Assembly: GCA_905236225.1 (NCBI GenBank) | Contig: CAJOPM010000219.1 | Location: forward strand, 1-19,780 | DNA from: an uncultured Eubacterium sp. | GTDB taxonomy: Bacteria > Bacillota > Clostridia > Lachnospirales > Lachnospiraceae | DNA length: 19,780 nt | Direction of reading: 5' to 3' | Shown here: one piece after another, positions 1 to 8,303 of the stretch | Numbering within the stretch: the first letter of the stretch is position 1 | Layout: each line of letters opens with the position of its first letter | The notes under the pieces: model-generated | Seen by the model: only the letters and a program-made list of their open reading frames with translations | Database searches by the model: none | Told to the model about the DNA's origin: nothing | Position numbers and translations under genes: made by a program

Positions 1-2813
1 GTAAGGATATCGTCAATTTTTGTTTCGCCAAAATAATACGAAAGTATTTTAGCAGATAAATCACACGCATTAGATGAAGTATAACCATAAGCAATTCTTG
101 TTGCGATTGATATTTGTGGATCGTCATAGGGTGCATAACCTACAAACAATGCGTGATTGGCACGGGATGTATCTTGCTGTGCCGTACCGGTTTTTCCGGC
201 AGTTTCTACCTCGAGACTGTCAAATTGCGAATGGTCTTTAATAACTTTGCGCATACCCTTATGTATGGCATCCCAGCTGCTGTCTGATATTTGGTCAATA
301 TCAGAATCAACCGATGGGGAATACTCTTCTAATACATTTCCGTCAGAATCTGTTACTTTACTTAGTAATGTATAGTTGAATAAAGTTCCGCTATTAGCTA
401 CTGCAGTAACATATCTTGAAAGTTGTACTGTAGTATAAGCGTGATTACTTTGTCCAATAGCTGCTGTTACCGGGTATTCATCTGCAACCGACGGCTCACT
501 TTCAGGTATTTCTATTCCTGATTTAGAATCCAATCCAAAATATGATGCATATTTTTGTATTGTAGCTATACCCGTATCAGCATCATATGCGTTTTTGTTC
601 AAGCTTAATCTGTAGCCAACTTCATAAAAGAAGAAGTTACAGGATTCCTTTATTGCATCAGATACATCCAATGATCCATGCGACTGTGGGTAAATCCAAC
701 AGGTGGGATTTGGCGAAATCTTATCGTATTTTCCTTCGCAATCAATCTTTGTAGACGTTGTTATTGCGCCTTCCGTAAGGCCTGCTGATGCAGTTACCAT
801 TTTAAAAGTTGATCCCGGCGCTGTCTCTTCTTGTGTCGCATGATTATATAGCGGAAGTGAATTATCCTCAAGAAGAAGTTGATAGTAATCGGAATCCATA
901 TTGTTAGCCAGCTTATTGTTATCGTAGCCGGGATATGAAACACAAGCAAGGAGCTCTCCTGTATCAGTGTCAGATATAACAACTGATGCAGAGCATGGAT
1001 CTAAAGCCAGCTGTGCCGGTGTAATTTTAAGAGATTTTATCTTCCCCTTTAGGAAAGAATAAGCACTTATAACACCTGCAGCCAGATTATCTTCCTCATC
1101 AGAAGAATCCTTAAGAACTCCCTGCTCAAATAATGCCATACATAGTTGAGTTCCTGTAACTGAATCATTTTGAATCAAATAATAATAAATTTCTTTAGCA
1201 AAATCACTATCATCTTCTATCTCTGAAATAATATATTCACATAATGCATTGTAAAGTTCCGAAGAATCAGAATATTTTTCATCAGGTTGAAATGATTGAG
1301 TATCAATCCATGACTGTGATAAAGCATAATTTAAGTACTTATTCAAACTGATTTTGCCATCAGCCCACTTAATATAGGTCTCATCAGTTGTATCAATTTC
1401 GTCAGTAAGAATTATATTATTACTCTTAAGCATTGAAATGATATAAGTAATATAATCCTGCTCTTCTTCCGATAAATCGGAAAAGTTTGTTTTCTTGTCA
1501 TTTAATACATCAGTTAATTGATTTAAAACTTTATCTAATTTTGACGAAAATGTCTTATAAATACGTTTTTCAACAGAACTTGCATTTTTATTGTCAAAGT
1601 CTTCTAATGATAAAACGTTATTGTCAATCAATGCGTAATATACATCATAAATAGGTATCTGTATATCCGAGGAATCAACAGCTGATGAATTATATGATTT
1701 AACATTTACAATTTTACTGTATAAAATTCCCGCAAGCTCTTGTTCAATTAAATTATATACAACCTCTGTTAGATCTTTATCAATTGAAAGATATACATCA
1801 TTGCCGGCTTTCGCATCGGTAGAATCCGTTGTTTTAAGTATTTTACCCAAGTTATCAACATATAGAGTCTGAGAACCTTTTGTACCCTGCAATGTTGTTT
1901 CCATTATTTCTTCTATGCCTGATTTTCCGACAATGTCATTTAATGTATAACTGTCATCTTCAGCCGATAGTTCTTCATATTCTTCAGTTGAAATCTTTCC
2001 GGTATACCCAATTATTTGCGAGAAATATTCTCCATCAACGTACTTTCTAATGGTATCCTCTTCTATATCCATCCCCTGCAGGGTGTCTTCGTTTTCTTCA
2101 ACAAAAACAACCGTCTCTTCGCTAACGTTTTCAGCAAGCGTAGTTGTTATATATTTGGTATAACTGTTTTGGCTAAGGGCATATCGAAGAACCAATACTC
2201 TGTAAAAATCTTTTTTTGTTTCATAATCTGATTCGTTTATTCCAAATTTTAAATCACTGCATAAATATTCAATTATTTGATCCTCAGTTGCTTCAGCCTC
2301 ATTAAAACCAAACGTGGAATTTTCTGACAAATCGTCAGTTGAACTATAACCGAATACATCTGCCCTAAACCGCATAAGGGAGGTGCCTTCAACATTAAAC
2401 TTAAATTTGCCGGATTTTTTTAATGATATACCGAAATTATTTAAAATATTGTCATTATTTTCATCAAGTTCTTTAATTAGTTTATATAATTCTAAGTTGA
2501 GTGCTTTATTCTTCTCTTCTGTAGAATCATATGTACCATCATCCTCTAGTGTTACTGCGTAAGAAAGTTCATTATAGGCAAGCAGGTTGCCGTTTCTGTC
2601 GTATATATTACCTCTTACAGCATTTATTGTTCTTTCTTTTTTTATAGAAAGAGTATAGTTTTCCTCATAATATTGCCCGTTAATTATTTGCAGAGAAAAT
2701 ATACGCTGTATAAGTATAATAGCTAATACAGCCATTACAACGCCTAATACAACAAGTCTTGATTTAAGTACATTTTTAAGAAATTCTTTAAGATTATCTA
2801 TAAAATCAAACAA
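1..2813 (-). CDS. Class B penicillin-binding protein (PBP2-type transpeptidase), 3' end outside window
   Basis: D,D-transpeptidase that cross-links peptidoglycan at the outer face of the membrane; next to mreBCD it is most likely the elongation-type PBP2. I translated the minus strand and the segments I checked codon by codon are open; about 937 codons are visible and the C-terminus is cut off. In order: a short cytoplasmic tail; one membrane anchor (about residues 18-42); the pedestal/dimerisation motif RGNIYDRNGN near residue 67; IIGYTGKI further on; LSID ending at D345; then the transpeptidase motifs STFK (S668, K671), SCN (S724) and KTGTA (K874). All three catalytic motifs are intact. The gap between LSID and the next family block (SVVISDTDTGELLA, about residue 607) is some 220-240 residues longer than in ordinary PBP2. 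I chose the TTG at 2813, preceded by AGGAG 11 bases upstream and overlapping the mreD end; this spacing is long, so the start is moderately certain. Confidence 0.93.
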   Translation of the reverse strand, partial: MFDFIDNLKEFLKNVLKSRLVVLGVVMAVLAIILIQRIFSLQIINGQYYEENYTLSIKKERTINAVRGNIYDRNGNLLAYNELSYAVTLEDDGTYDSTEEKNKALNLELYKLIKELDENNDNILNNFGISLKKSGKFKFNVEGTSLMRFRADVFGYSSTDDLSENSTFGFNEAEATEDQIIEYLCSDLKFGINESDYETKKDFYRVLVLRYALSQNSYTKYITTTLAENVSEETVVFVEENEDTLQGMDIEEDTIRKYVDGEYFSQIIGYTGKISTEEYEELSAEDDSYTLNDIVGKSGIEEIMETTLQGTKGSQTLYVDNLGKILKTTDSTDAKAGNDVYLSIDKDLTEVVYNLIEQELAGILYSKIVNVKSYNSSAVDSSDIQIPIYDVYYALIDNNVLSLEDFDNKNASSVEKRIYKTFSSKLDKVLNQLTDVLNDKKTNFSDLSEEEQDYITYIISMLKSNNIILTDEIDTTDETYIKWADGKISLNKYLNYALSQSWIDTQSFQPDEKYSDSSELYNALCEYIISEIEDDSDFAKEIYYYLIQNDSVTGTQLCMALFEQGVLKDSSDEEDNLAAGVISAYSFLKGKIKSLKITPAQLALDPCSASVVISDTDTGELLACVSYPGYDNNKLANNMDSDYYQLLLEDNSLPLYNHATQEETAPGSTFKMVTASAGLTEGAITTSTKIDCEGKYDKISPNPTCWIYPQSHGSLDVSDAIKESCNFFFYEVGYRLSLNKNAYDADTGIATIQKYASYFGLDSKSGIEIPESEPSVADEYPVTAAIGQSNHAYTTVQLSRYVTAVANSGTLFNYTLLSKVTDSDGNVLEEYSPSVDSDIDQISDSSWDAIHKGMRKVIKDHSQFDSLEVETAGKTGTAQQDTSRANHALFVGYAPYDDPQISIATRIAYGYTSSNACDLSAKILSYYFGETKIDDIL

Positions 2814-3336
2814 ATTTACTGGCACTCCTTTTTGCTATCTCTTCAAGATGATTATTGATTTTTAGTATTATGAAATATAAAACAAGGGTGACAACCATAG
2901 TATAAACAAGTTCCGGTAACATAATATTTAAGAAATAATAAATAAAATGAAAACGGCTTCTAAATAAAAATAAAAAGAAATAAATAAAAATATTCAGTAT
3001 TAAATCGCTTACGCCGATTAGAGTCATTGGCAATTTAATATCATCAGGGTAAAACATTTTTTTGAATGCACCGTTAATAAGTCCCATCAGCATATATAAA
3101 AGTGCATAAAAACCAATGATATCTCCAAAAAAGATATCACTGATTAAGCCACAGAAAAATCCTATTATCATGCCTTCTTTACGGCCACGCATAAAACCAA
3201 ATGATGAAGTAACTATAAGCATCAAATTCGGCGAAATTGAAGCAATCTCAAGGCTTTGAAATAAAGTGCATTGCAACAAAAAACATACAATTATTATTAT
3301 AGCGACCGTAATTATTCGTCTAATATTAAAACTCAT
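2806..3336 (-). CDS. mreD: Rod shape-determining protein MreD
   Basis: Small integral membrane protein of the elongasome, linking MreC and the transpeptidase. The 176-residue product is almost entirely hydrophobic, with about five membrane segments and the MreD-like stretch SPNLMLIVTSSFGFMRGRKEGMIIG split between helices 1 and 2 (roughly residues 35-60). The length is normal for the family (about 160-180). Sequence conservation in MreD is low, so the call rests on topology plus position directly after mreC. The start lies three bases after the mreC stop, with a GAGG ribosome-binding site inside the mreC end. The stop codon overlaps the start region of the penicillin-binding protein, which implies translational coupling. 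Confidence 0.93.
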   Translation of the reverse strand: MSFNIRRIITVAIIIIVCFLLQCTLFQSLEIASISPNLMLIVTSSFGFMRGRKEGMIIGFFCGLISDIFFGDIIGFYALLYMLMGLINGAFKKMFYPDDIKLPMTLIGVSDLILNIFIYFFLFLFRSRFHFIYYFLNIMLPELVYTMVVTLVLYFIILKINNHLEEIAKRSASKFV

Positions 3337-3339
3337 AAA

Positions 3340-4209
3340 TCAGTCCTCATCATCCGTATAATCTTTTGTCTGTAATATTACCAAAACATTGTTTATGTGT
3401 TTAAAATCAACAGTAGGCGTTATACTTCCTGATTTTGATATATTGTTTGAATCATATTCCAGTTCGCTTATATATCCTATACGTATTCCGGGAAGGTATT
3501 TATCGGAAACATTACTGGTCACAATTTGATCGCCAACTTCTACTTTATCATCTTCATCCTGTAAATTTGAAAGAAGAATCTTTTGGTTCTCGTTCATTTC
3601 CTCTAAATCTCCGGAAACAATACAATTATCCGAAGTATTTACTACGCTGGCAGAAACATTGCTTTTATCATCGATAATAGCTCTTACAGTAGCGTAATTA
3701 GAACCGACATCCGTAACAATACCTACTAACCCACCATCAGCTATAACATTCATATCTACAGTTATACCATCTGATGTTCCTTTATCAATGATAAAAGTTG
3801 AAAACCAGTTACCGCTGTCTTTTCCTACAACTGTTGCAGATGTAGTTTCATAATCAGAATAAGTATCTTTTACTTCAAGCAGAGCTCTTAAGTCTTCTAA
3901 TTCATATTGATCTAGTTTTAATGAACTAAGTTCATCATTTAATTCATTAATCTCAGCCTTTAATTCATCGTTCTCATCCATAACAGAATCAAGATTTTGA
4001 ATATATTCTATTTTTTCTGATATAGCATACCCGATATGGTTAACACCCTTTTGCATAGGCACAAAAATTGTCCCTGCAATATTCTTTAGCGGGCCATTGG
4101 AAAGATTTGCATTAAAACTCACAAAAATAAGAACGAGACAAATTGCTGTAAGAATCATTGCCATATATTTGGTTGGAAAGTTTTTCCTTTTCTTTCCTCT
4201 ACGCTTCAT
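3340..4209 (-). CDS. mreC: Rod shape-determining protein MreC
   Basis: Extracytoplasmic scaffold that connects cytoplasmic MreB with the penicillin-binding proteins. The 289-residue protein has a basic cytoplasmic N-terminus, one membrane anchor at about residues 15-33, and a coiled coil rich in E, L, D and N at about 70-110. The MreC beta-barrel core follows (ATVVGKDSGNWFSTFIIDKG near 125-145, then GGLVGIVTDVG and YATVRAIIDD). The C-terminus is acidic (DYTDDED). Length and architecture are normal for Firmicute MreC. The ATG is preceded by AAGGGGAC at a usable distance. It lies 21 bases after the mreB stop and three bases before mreD. Confidence 0.97.
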   Translation of the reverse strand: MKRRGKKRKNFPTKYMAMILTAICLVLIFVSFNANLSNGPLKNIAGTIFVPMQKGVNHIGYAISEKIEYIQNLDSVMDENDELKAEINELNDELSSLKLDQYELEDLRALLEVKDTYSDYETTSATVVGKDSGNWFSTFIIDKGTSDGITVDMNVIADGGLVGIVTDVGSNYATVRAIIDDKSNVSASVVNTSDNCIVSGDLEEMNENQKILLSNLQDEDDKVEVGDQIVTSNVSDKYLPGIRIGYISELEYDSNNISKSGSITPTVDFKHINNVLVILQTKDYTDDED

Positions 4210-4230
4210 TATATTAAAGTCCCCTTAAGT

Positions 4231-5247
4231 TTAACTGAATATTTTAGATTTGAGTTCGTATCCTAAACCGCTGTATTTAGGATCAGAAACGATTGTATTA
4301 AGCCCCAAAACAACGCTTTCCATAGGGAATTCGCAAGTATTAACCTGTATATTGGTCAAATCGGTACAAAGTTCATCTAATTTCGTAATTTTTGATGAAC
4401 CACCTGTCAAGTAAATACCATCACGTATTATATCTCTTGCAAGTTCCGGTGGTGTCTTTTCAAGAACCAGTTTAATTGAATTGCAAATAGAATTAACGTT
4501 ATCTTTGATAGCTTCATATATAATATCAGATGTAATCTCTTGCTCTATGGGAAGACCGCTGACAACATCCCGTCCAACTACAACATCACTTAATACTTCA
4601 CCCTCTTTTGCGCTTGCAAGAGATTCTTTAAGCTGCATTGCTGTCTTTTGCCCAATTAACAAATTGAAATTTCTTTTAAGATATGTTGCTATTGATTCGT
4701 CAATTTTATTGCCTCCGATGCTAAGCAAATCGCTAATAACCAATCCCTTTAATGAAATTACGGAAATTTCCGTTGTATCAGCTCCAATATCTACAATCAT
4801 ACGACCGGTAGGCTCTGTGACATCTAATCCCAAACCCACGGCATCAGCAATGGGTTTTTCACAAAGAAGTACTTTTTTTGCCTTATATTTGTTCTTATAG
4901 AACAAGTCATGAAATGCTTTTTTCTCAACTTCTGTAATAGCTGTAGGAACGGCAACTATAAATTCGGCATTTTTAATTTTTCCGTGTGCATAGTTAGTAA
5001 TAAGTTCAAAAATAAGATTCTGCATATTGTTAAAATCAGAAATCACGCCACGGACTACCGGAAAAGAAACATTAATATCAGACGGTGCTTTTTCATACAT
5101 AGCATAAGCATCATCTCCGTATGCATATATTTGATTTTTCCCTTTTATAGCTATTGTGTTTTTAATACTGACTACTGAATCAGATGATTTCGAGTAGACT
5201 TTAAGATTACATGTGCCTAAATCAGCACCATAAATATTGCTTGCCAT
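4231..5247 (-). CDS. mreB: MreB-like actin (rod shape-determining ATPase)
   Basis: Bacterial actin that forms membrane-bound filaments and orients lateral wall synthesis. The 338-residue length is normal. Phosphate loop 1 is GADLGTCNLKVY (about residues 8-19), phosphate loop 2 is VDIGADTTE (D153-E160) and the adenosine motif is YLTGGSSKI near residue 275. The C-terminal family block LEKTPPELARDI is also present. Several otherwise near-invariant positions differ from textbook MreB: DIGGGTTE has become DIGADTTE, the EEP tract reads EKP at residues 130-132, and LTGGG reads LTGGS. The fold assignment is firm; whether it is the main MreB or a diverged paralogue cannot be decided from one window. 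The ATG has AGGAG seven bases upstream. Confidence 0.93.
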   Translation of the reverse strand: MASNIYGADLGTCNLKVYSKSSDSVVSIKNTIAIKGKNQIYAYGDDAYAMYEKAPSDINVSFPVVRGVISDFNNMQNLIFELITNYAHGKIKNAEFIVAVPTAITEVEKKAFHDLFYKNKYKAKKVLLCEKPIADAVGLGLDVTEPTGRMIVDIGADTTEISVISLKGLVISDLLSIGGNKIDESIATYLKRNFNLLIGQKTAMQLKESLASAKEGEVLSDVVVGRDVVSGLPIEQEITSDIIYEAIKDNVNSICNSIKLVLEKTPPELARDIIRDGIYLTGGSSKITKLDELCTDLTNIQVNTCEFPMESVVLGLNTIVSDPKYSGLGYELKSKIFS

Positions 5248-5264
5248 AAATATTCTCCTGTTTT

Positions 5265-5987
5265 TTATTTTGAGGAGGTGATTACCCCCTGTTCTCTAAA
5301 GCTATAGTATATGTTGTCACCGATAATTATATGATCGGCAAATTCAATATCTAAAAGATGACCGCATTTTACTAAACTTAAAGTGATTGATATATCTTCA
5401 GAACTTGGTTTGCATAAACCGCTCGGATGGTTGTGAAGCAAAACTATATATACTGCATGAGATTCTAATGCAGTCAAAAAAATTTCTCTAGGCGAAACCA
5501 AAGAGGAATTAACTGTTCCGATAGAAATCAATTTGTCACCGATAAGATTTGCAGAACTGTCGAACATACATAAAATTGCATGTTCTTTTTGCTTATGACG
5601 AAGCTGCTCCATATAATACTCAGCTATGCTTTGGGCATTATATAATGATACAAGTTTTTTTCGTTTAGTCGAAATAAGGCGCATAGAAAGCTCGGCTATG
5701 CTTTTTAGCTGAATTGCTTTTACCTTGCCAATACCCGGTATCTTTTGGAGTTCTTCAACCGTTCTTAGCGACAAGTTTAGTATTCCTTCATGATTAGTGT
5801 TTAGGACAGATTGTGCTAGAGCAATCGCATTTTGTCCACCGACGCCATTTCTAATAATAATAGATAAAAGCTCGGCATCACTTAATGCAGAAGAGCCATA
5901 TATCATAAACTTTTCATATGGTCTTAAACTAATCGGCATATCTTTAATCAATTGTTTTTGCATATGATAAATCTGCTCATTGATCAC
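5265..5987 (-). CDS. radC: RadC family JAB-domain protein
   Basis: Member of the RadC/YicR family. It has an N-terminal helix-hairpin-helix (LQKIPGIGKVKAIQLKSIAEL, about residues 84-104) and a C-terminal JAB1/MPN-type metal-binding domain. The metal motif HNHPSG (H185, H187) followed by S196 and D198 is complete, so a zinc-dependent hydrolase site is possible. The old DNA-repair label is not well supported biochemically, and the true role is unknown. The neighbourhood radC-mreBCD is common in Firmicutes. Start choice is uncertain: the GTG at 5987 has no good ribosome-binding site. The ATG at residue 9 (5963) or the ATG at MPISLRP, which aligns with the usual IKDLPxxxRP opening, are alternatives. 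The protein is 240 residues from the GTG, slightly longer than usual. Confidence 0.93.
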   Translation of the reverse strand: MINEQIYHMQKQLIKDMPISLRPYEKFMIYGSSALSDAELLSIIIRNGVGGQNAIALAQSVLNTNHEGILNLSLRTVEELQKIPGIGKVKAIQLKSIAELSMRLISTKRKKLVSLYNAQSIAEYYMEQLRHKQKEHAILCMFDSSANLIGDKLISIGTVNSSLVSPREIFLTALESHAVYIVLLHNHPSGLCKPSSEDISITLSLVKCGHLLDIEFADHIIIGDNIYYSFREQGVITSSK

Positions 5988-6015
5988 ATAACATAACTCA
6001 GATTACCATTCAAAT

Positions 6016-6024
6016 ATTCTAACA
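6016..6024 (-). promoter_or_regulatory. Candidate extended -10 promoter element upstream of radC
   Basis: Read on the minus strand this is TGT followed by TAGAAT, a TGN extended -10 with five of six consensus bases. It lies in the only sizeable gap inside the gene run and would give a leader of about 20 bases before the radC GTG. No -35 box matches at 17-base spacing; that position (6039-6044, TACTAA) falls in a tandem 8-base repeat. It could drive radC-mreBCD-PBP as a separate unit. Motif reading only, in an AT-rich region where chance matches are frequent. Confidence 0.3.
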
Positions 6025-6027
6025 CAA

Positions 6028-6043
6028 TTATTAGTTTATTAGT
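6028..6043. repeat. Tandem 8-base direct repeat in the radC upstream region
   Basis: Two perfect adjacent copies of TTATTAGT on the plus strand (6028-6035 and 6036-6043), read as ACTAATAA on the minus strand. They sit just upstream of the candidate extended -10 element, in the -35 zone. The rest of the gap between the PLP enzyme and radC shows no terminator-like hairpin with a T tract. The repeat could be a binding site or an AT-rich coincidence. Confidence 0.4.
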
Positions 6044-6090
6044 AGGCTTTATTTAACAAACCTTATTATGTTTTTATAATCCATAGTCAT

Positions 6091-7365
6091 TTAGAGTGTA
6101 ACTAAGTTTTCTTTGTACAATTGCTGAAGTGAACTCATAATACCAAGTTTTGCATGATACCATGTAAGTCCTCCCTGGAAATATACATTATATGGTTCTT
6201 TTAAAGGACCATCTGCGCTTAGTTCAATAGACGACCCTTGCATGAAAGCTCCGGCAGCCATTATGACCTGACTGTCATATCCCGGCATATCCCACGGCAA
6301 TGGGGTTACAAAACTATCTACCGGAGCAGCAGCTTGAATACCTTTGCAAAAAGCCAGTAATTTATCTTTTGAGCCAAGAGTTATAGCTTGAATTATATCA
6401 TTTCTAGCCTCTGTAGCATTCGGTATACATTTAAAATTTAACCTTTCGTAAATATTTGCAGCAAATATAGCTCCTTTTAAAGCTGATGCAACTACTACCG
6501 GAGCAAAAAATAAACCCTGGTAAAAGGAGCGCATTACTCCAAGCGTAGCGCCAACTTCTCTTCCAAGACCCGGACATGTCAGCCTTCTTGCGACATTTTC
6601 TATTAATTCAGCCTTTCCGGCGATATATCCGCCGGTTGCAGCTAATCCTCCGCCGGGATTCTTGATAAGCGATCCTACAACCATATCGGCTCCGACACTG
6701 GTAGGTTCCTTTGTATCTACAAATTCTCCATAACAATTGTCAACCATACAGATAACATCATTTTTTATAGACTTTATAAATTTAATAAGCTCTCCTATCT
6801 CATCTACACTAAAAGAAGGTCTGCTTTGGTATCCCTTTGAACGCTGGATAGTGACAAGTTTTGTTTTTGAATTTATAGCTGATTTGATTTTGTCATAATC
6901 AAAATAACCTTCATCGGTCAAATCAACCTGTTTGTATGTAATACCATATTCAGCCAAAGAACCTTTTGACTTACGAATTCCTATAACCTCTTCGAGCGTG
7001 TCATAAGGCTTGCCTACCGGGGACAACAGCTCGTCATTTGGCCTTAAATTTGCACTAAGTGCTAATGCTATAGCATGTGTTCCACATGTTATTTGAGGTC
7101 TTACAAGAGCATCTTCGCATTTAAAAACATCGGCATAAACTTTTTCAAGAGTGTCTCTTCCGAAGTCATCATATCCATAGCCTGTAGAAGCATTAAAACA
7201 TTCCGTACTAACTTTATTTTTTTGCAGTGCGCAAATTACCTTTAGTTGATTTGTCTCAGCAATCTCGTCTATTTGCTTAAATCTATCAGTTAGCGAATCT
7301 ATAATATCACTACAAAAATCAAACACTTTATCATCTATATTTACCGTACTGTATATGTTATTCAT
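6091..7365 (-). CDS. Met_gamma_lyase-family PLP enzyme (so-called aluminium resistance protein family)
   Basis: Fold-type I PLP-dependent enzyme of the family often annotated as methionine gamma-lyase family or aluminium resistance protein; the physiological substrate is not established. Of 424 residues, the visible family marks are STGYGYDDFGRDTLEKVYA (about 61-79), CGTHAIALAL near 94, the PLP-ring aspartate in VDNCYGEFVD (about 209), and the Schiff-base lysine in SLIKNPGGG (K235). The C-terminal block VIMAAGAFMQGSSIELSADGP and YFQGGLTWYHAK follows. All core PLP residues appear present. It starts at 7365 with its ATG overlapping the miaA stop as ATGA, so the two are probably translationally coupled. 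The location after mutS-mutL-miaA recalls other Clostridia, but here no hfq gene lies between miaA and this gene. Confidence 0.93.
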   Translation of the reverse strand: MNNIYSTVNIDDKVFDFCSDIIDSLTDRFKQIDEIAETNQLKVICALQKNKVSTECFNASTGYGYDDFGRDTLEKVYADVFKCEDALVRPQITCGTHAIALALSANLRPNDELLSPVGKPYDTLEEVIGIRKSKGSLAEYGITYKQVDLTDEGYFDYDKIKSAINSKTKLVTIQRSKGYQSRPSFSVDEIGELIKFIKSIKNDVICMVDNCYGEFVDTKEPTSVGADMVVGSLIKNPGGGLAATGGYIAGKAELIENVARRLTCPGLGREVGATLGVMRSFYQGLFFAPVVVASALKGAIFAANIYERLNFKCIPNATEARNDIIQAITLGSKDKLLAFCKGIQAAAPVDSFVTPLPWDMPGYDSQVIMAAGAFMQGSSIELSADGPLKEPYNVYFQGGLTWYHAKLGIMSSLQQLYKENLVTL

Positions 7366-8303
7366 AATTTACCAATTTCTCCAATCATATAATCTAGTAT
7401 TTCATCTTCTGAGGAATAATCATTACGCATAATCCAAGTTACGTCTCTTTCATGTCTAAAAAATGTAAGCTGTCTTTTAGCATAGTGTCGTGTATTAATT
7501 TTAATATTATAAATTGCATCTTCTAAAGAACATTCATCGCTTAAAAATTCCAGTATTTCTTTATAGCCTATTGCCTGCATAGATGTCATGTTTTTTGTAC
7601 ATCCCATTTTTTGCAGATTTTTAACTTCCTCAATTAAACCTTGTGAAATCATATTGTCAACTCTTTTATTAATCTTTTGATAAAGCGTTTGTCTATCATC
7701 GCTTAATACAAAATATTTAAAGCTGTAGGGACTGATTTTTTTGCGTTGTTCTTTGTTGTGTAAAGATATTGGTTTGTTCTCCAAGTGATAAAACTCAAGA
7801 GCCCGAATCATTCGTTTTATATTATTTTTATGTATTGTCTGTGCAGATTGCGGATCGATTTTATAGAGCATATTATGAAGGTAAGCATTTCCTTTTGTCA
7901 CAGCCAAATCTTCTAAATATCTGCGATATTGCATATCGTTTTGTTCGTTTGTAAATTCAACATCATATAACACAGATTGTATGTAAAATCCTGTTCCACC
8001 GACAATCAGTGGTATTTTGCCACGTGAAAATATATCTTTAATAGCTTTATCAGCTAATTCTTTAAAAACAGTTATGTTAAAATCCGAAGTTGGTTCAACT
8101 ACATCAAGCAAATGATGTTTAACATTATTCATCTCATCTTTTCGTATTTTGCCGGTTCCTATGTCCATATGTTTATAAACTTGCATTGAATCGGCAGATA
8201 TTATTTCGCATCCAATAGATTTGGCCAACTTTATCGACAAATCTGATTTACCGGCAGATGTAGGCCCTGTAAGAATTATGAGTTTTTGTTTGTCTGAATT
8301 CAT
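7362..8303 (-). CDS. miaA: tRNA dimethylallyltransferase MiaA
   Basis: Transfers a dimethylallyl group to N6 of A37 in tRNAs that read codons starting with U, supporting decoding fidelity; a cytoplasmic enzyme. The 313-residue protein has the P-loop GPTSAGKS at about residues 12-19, the substrate motif SADSMQVYKHMDIGTGK (about 35-51), the VGGTGFYIQSVLY block near 102-114, and the C-terminal RHYAKRQLTFFR tRNA-binding stretch. Length is normal. The ATG follows the mutL stop with no spacer (TAAATG), and the end overlaps the next gene by four bases. It therefore sits inside a tightly coupled mutS-mutL-miaA unit, an arrangement shared with many bacteria. Confidence 0.98.
   Translation of the reverse strand: MNSDKQKLIILTGPTSAGKSDLSIKLAKSIGCEIISADSMQVYKHMDIGTGKIRKDEMNNVKHHLLDVVEPTSDFNITVFKELADKAIKDIFSRGKIPLIVGGTGFYIQSVLYDVEFTNEQNDMQYRRYLEDLAVTKGNAYLHNMLYKIDPQSAQTIHKNNIKRMIRALEFYHLENKPISLHNKEQRKKISPYSFKYFVLSDDRQTLYQKINKRVDNMISQGLIEEVKNLQKMGCTKNMTSMQAIGYKEILEFLSDECSLEDAIYNIKINTRHYAKRQLTFFRHERDVTWIMRNDYSSEDEILDYMIGEIGKL

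Noticed and set aside
157..2231. Short open frames on both strands inside the penicillin-binding protein region
   Set aside because: The minus-strand frame of the transpeptidase carries all family motifs through this region; the short frames have no family signature.
4481..5178. Two long plus-strand open frames (139 and 89 codons) antisense to mreB
   Set aside because: Both lie wholly opposite a strongly conserved gene, show no recognisable domain, and look like frame shadows.
5271..5281. GAGGAGGTGAT on the plus strand, a perfect ribosome-binding sequence
   Set aside because: It is the reverse complement of codons at the radC end, and no plus-strand gene follows.
6049..6090. A 13-codon frame (MTMDYKNIIRFVK) whose ATG directly follows the PLP enzyme stop
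   Set aside because: Too short to support without conservation; the TAAATG junction can arise by chance in AT-rich DNA.
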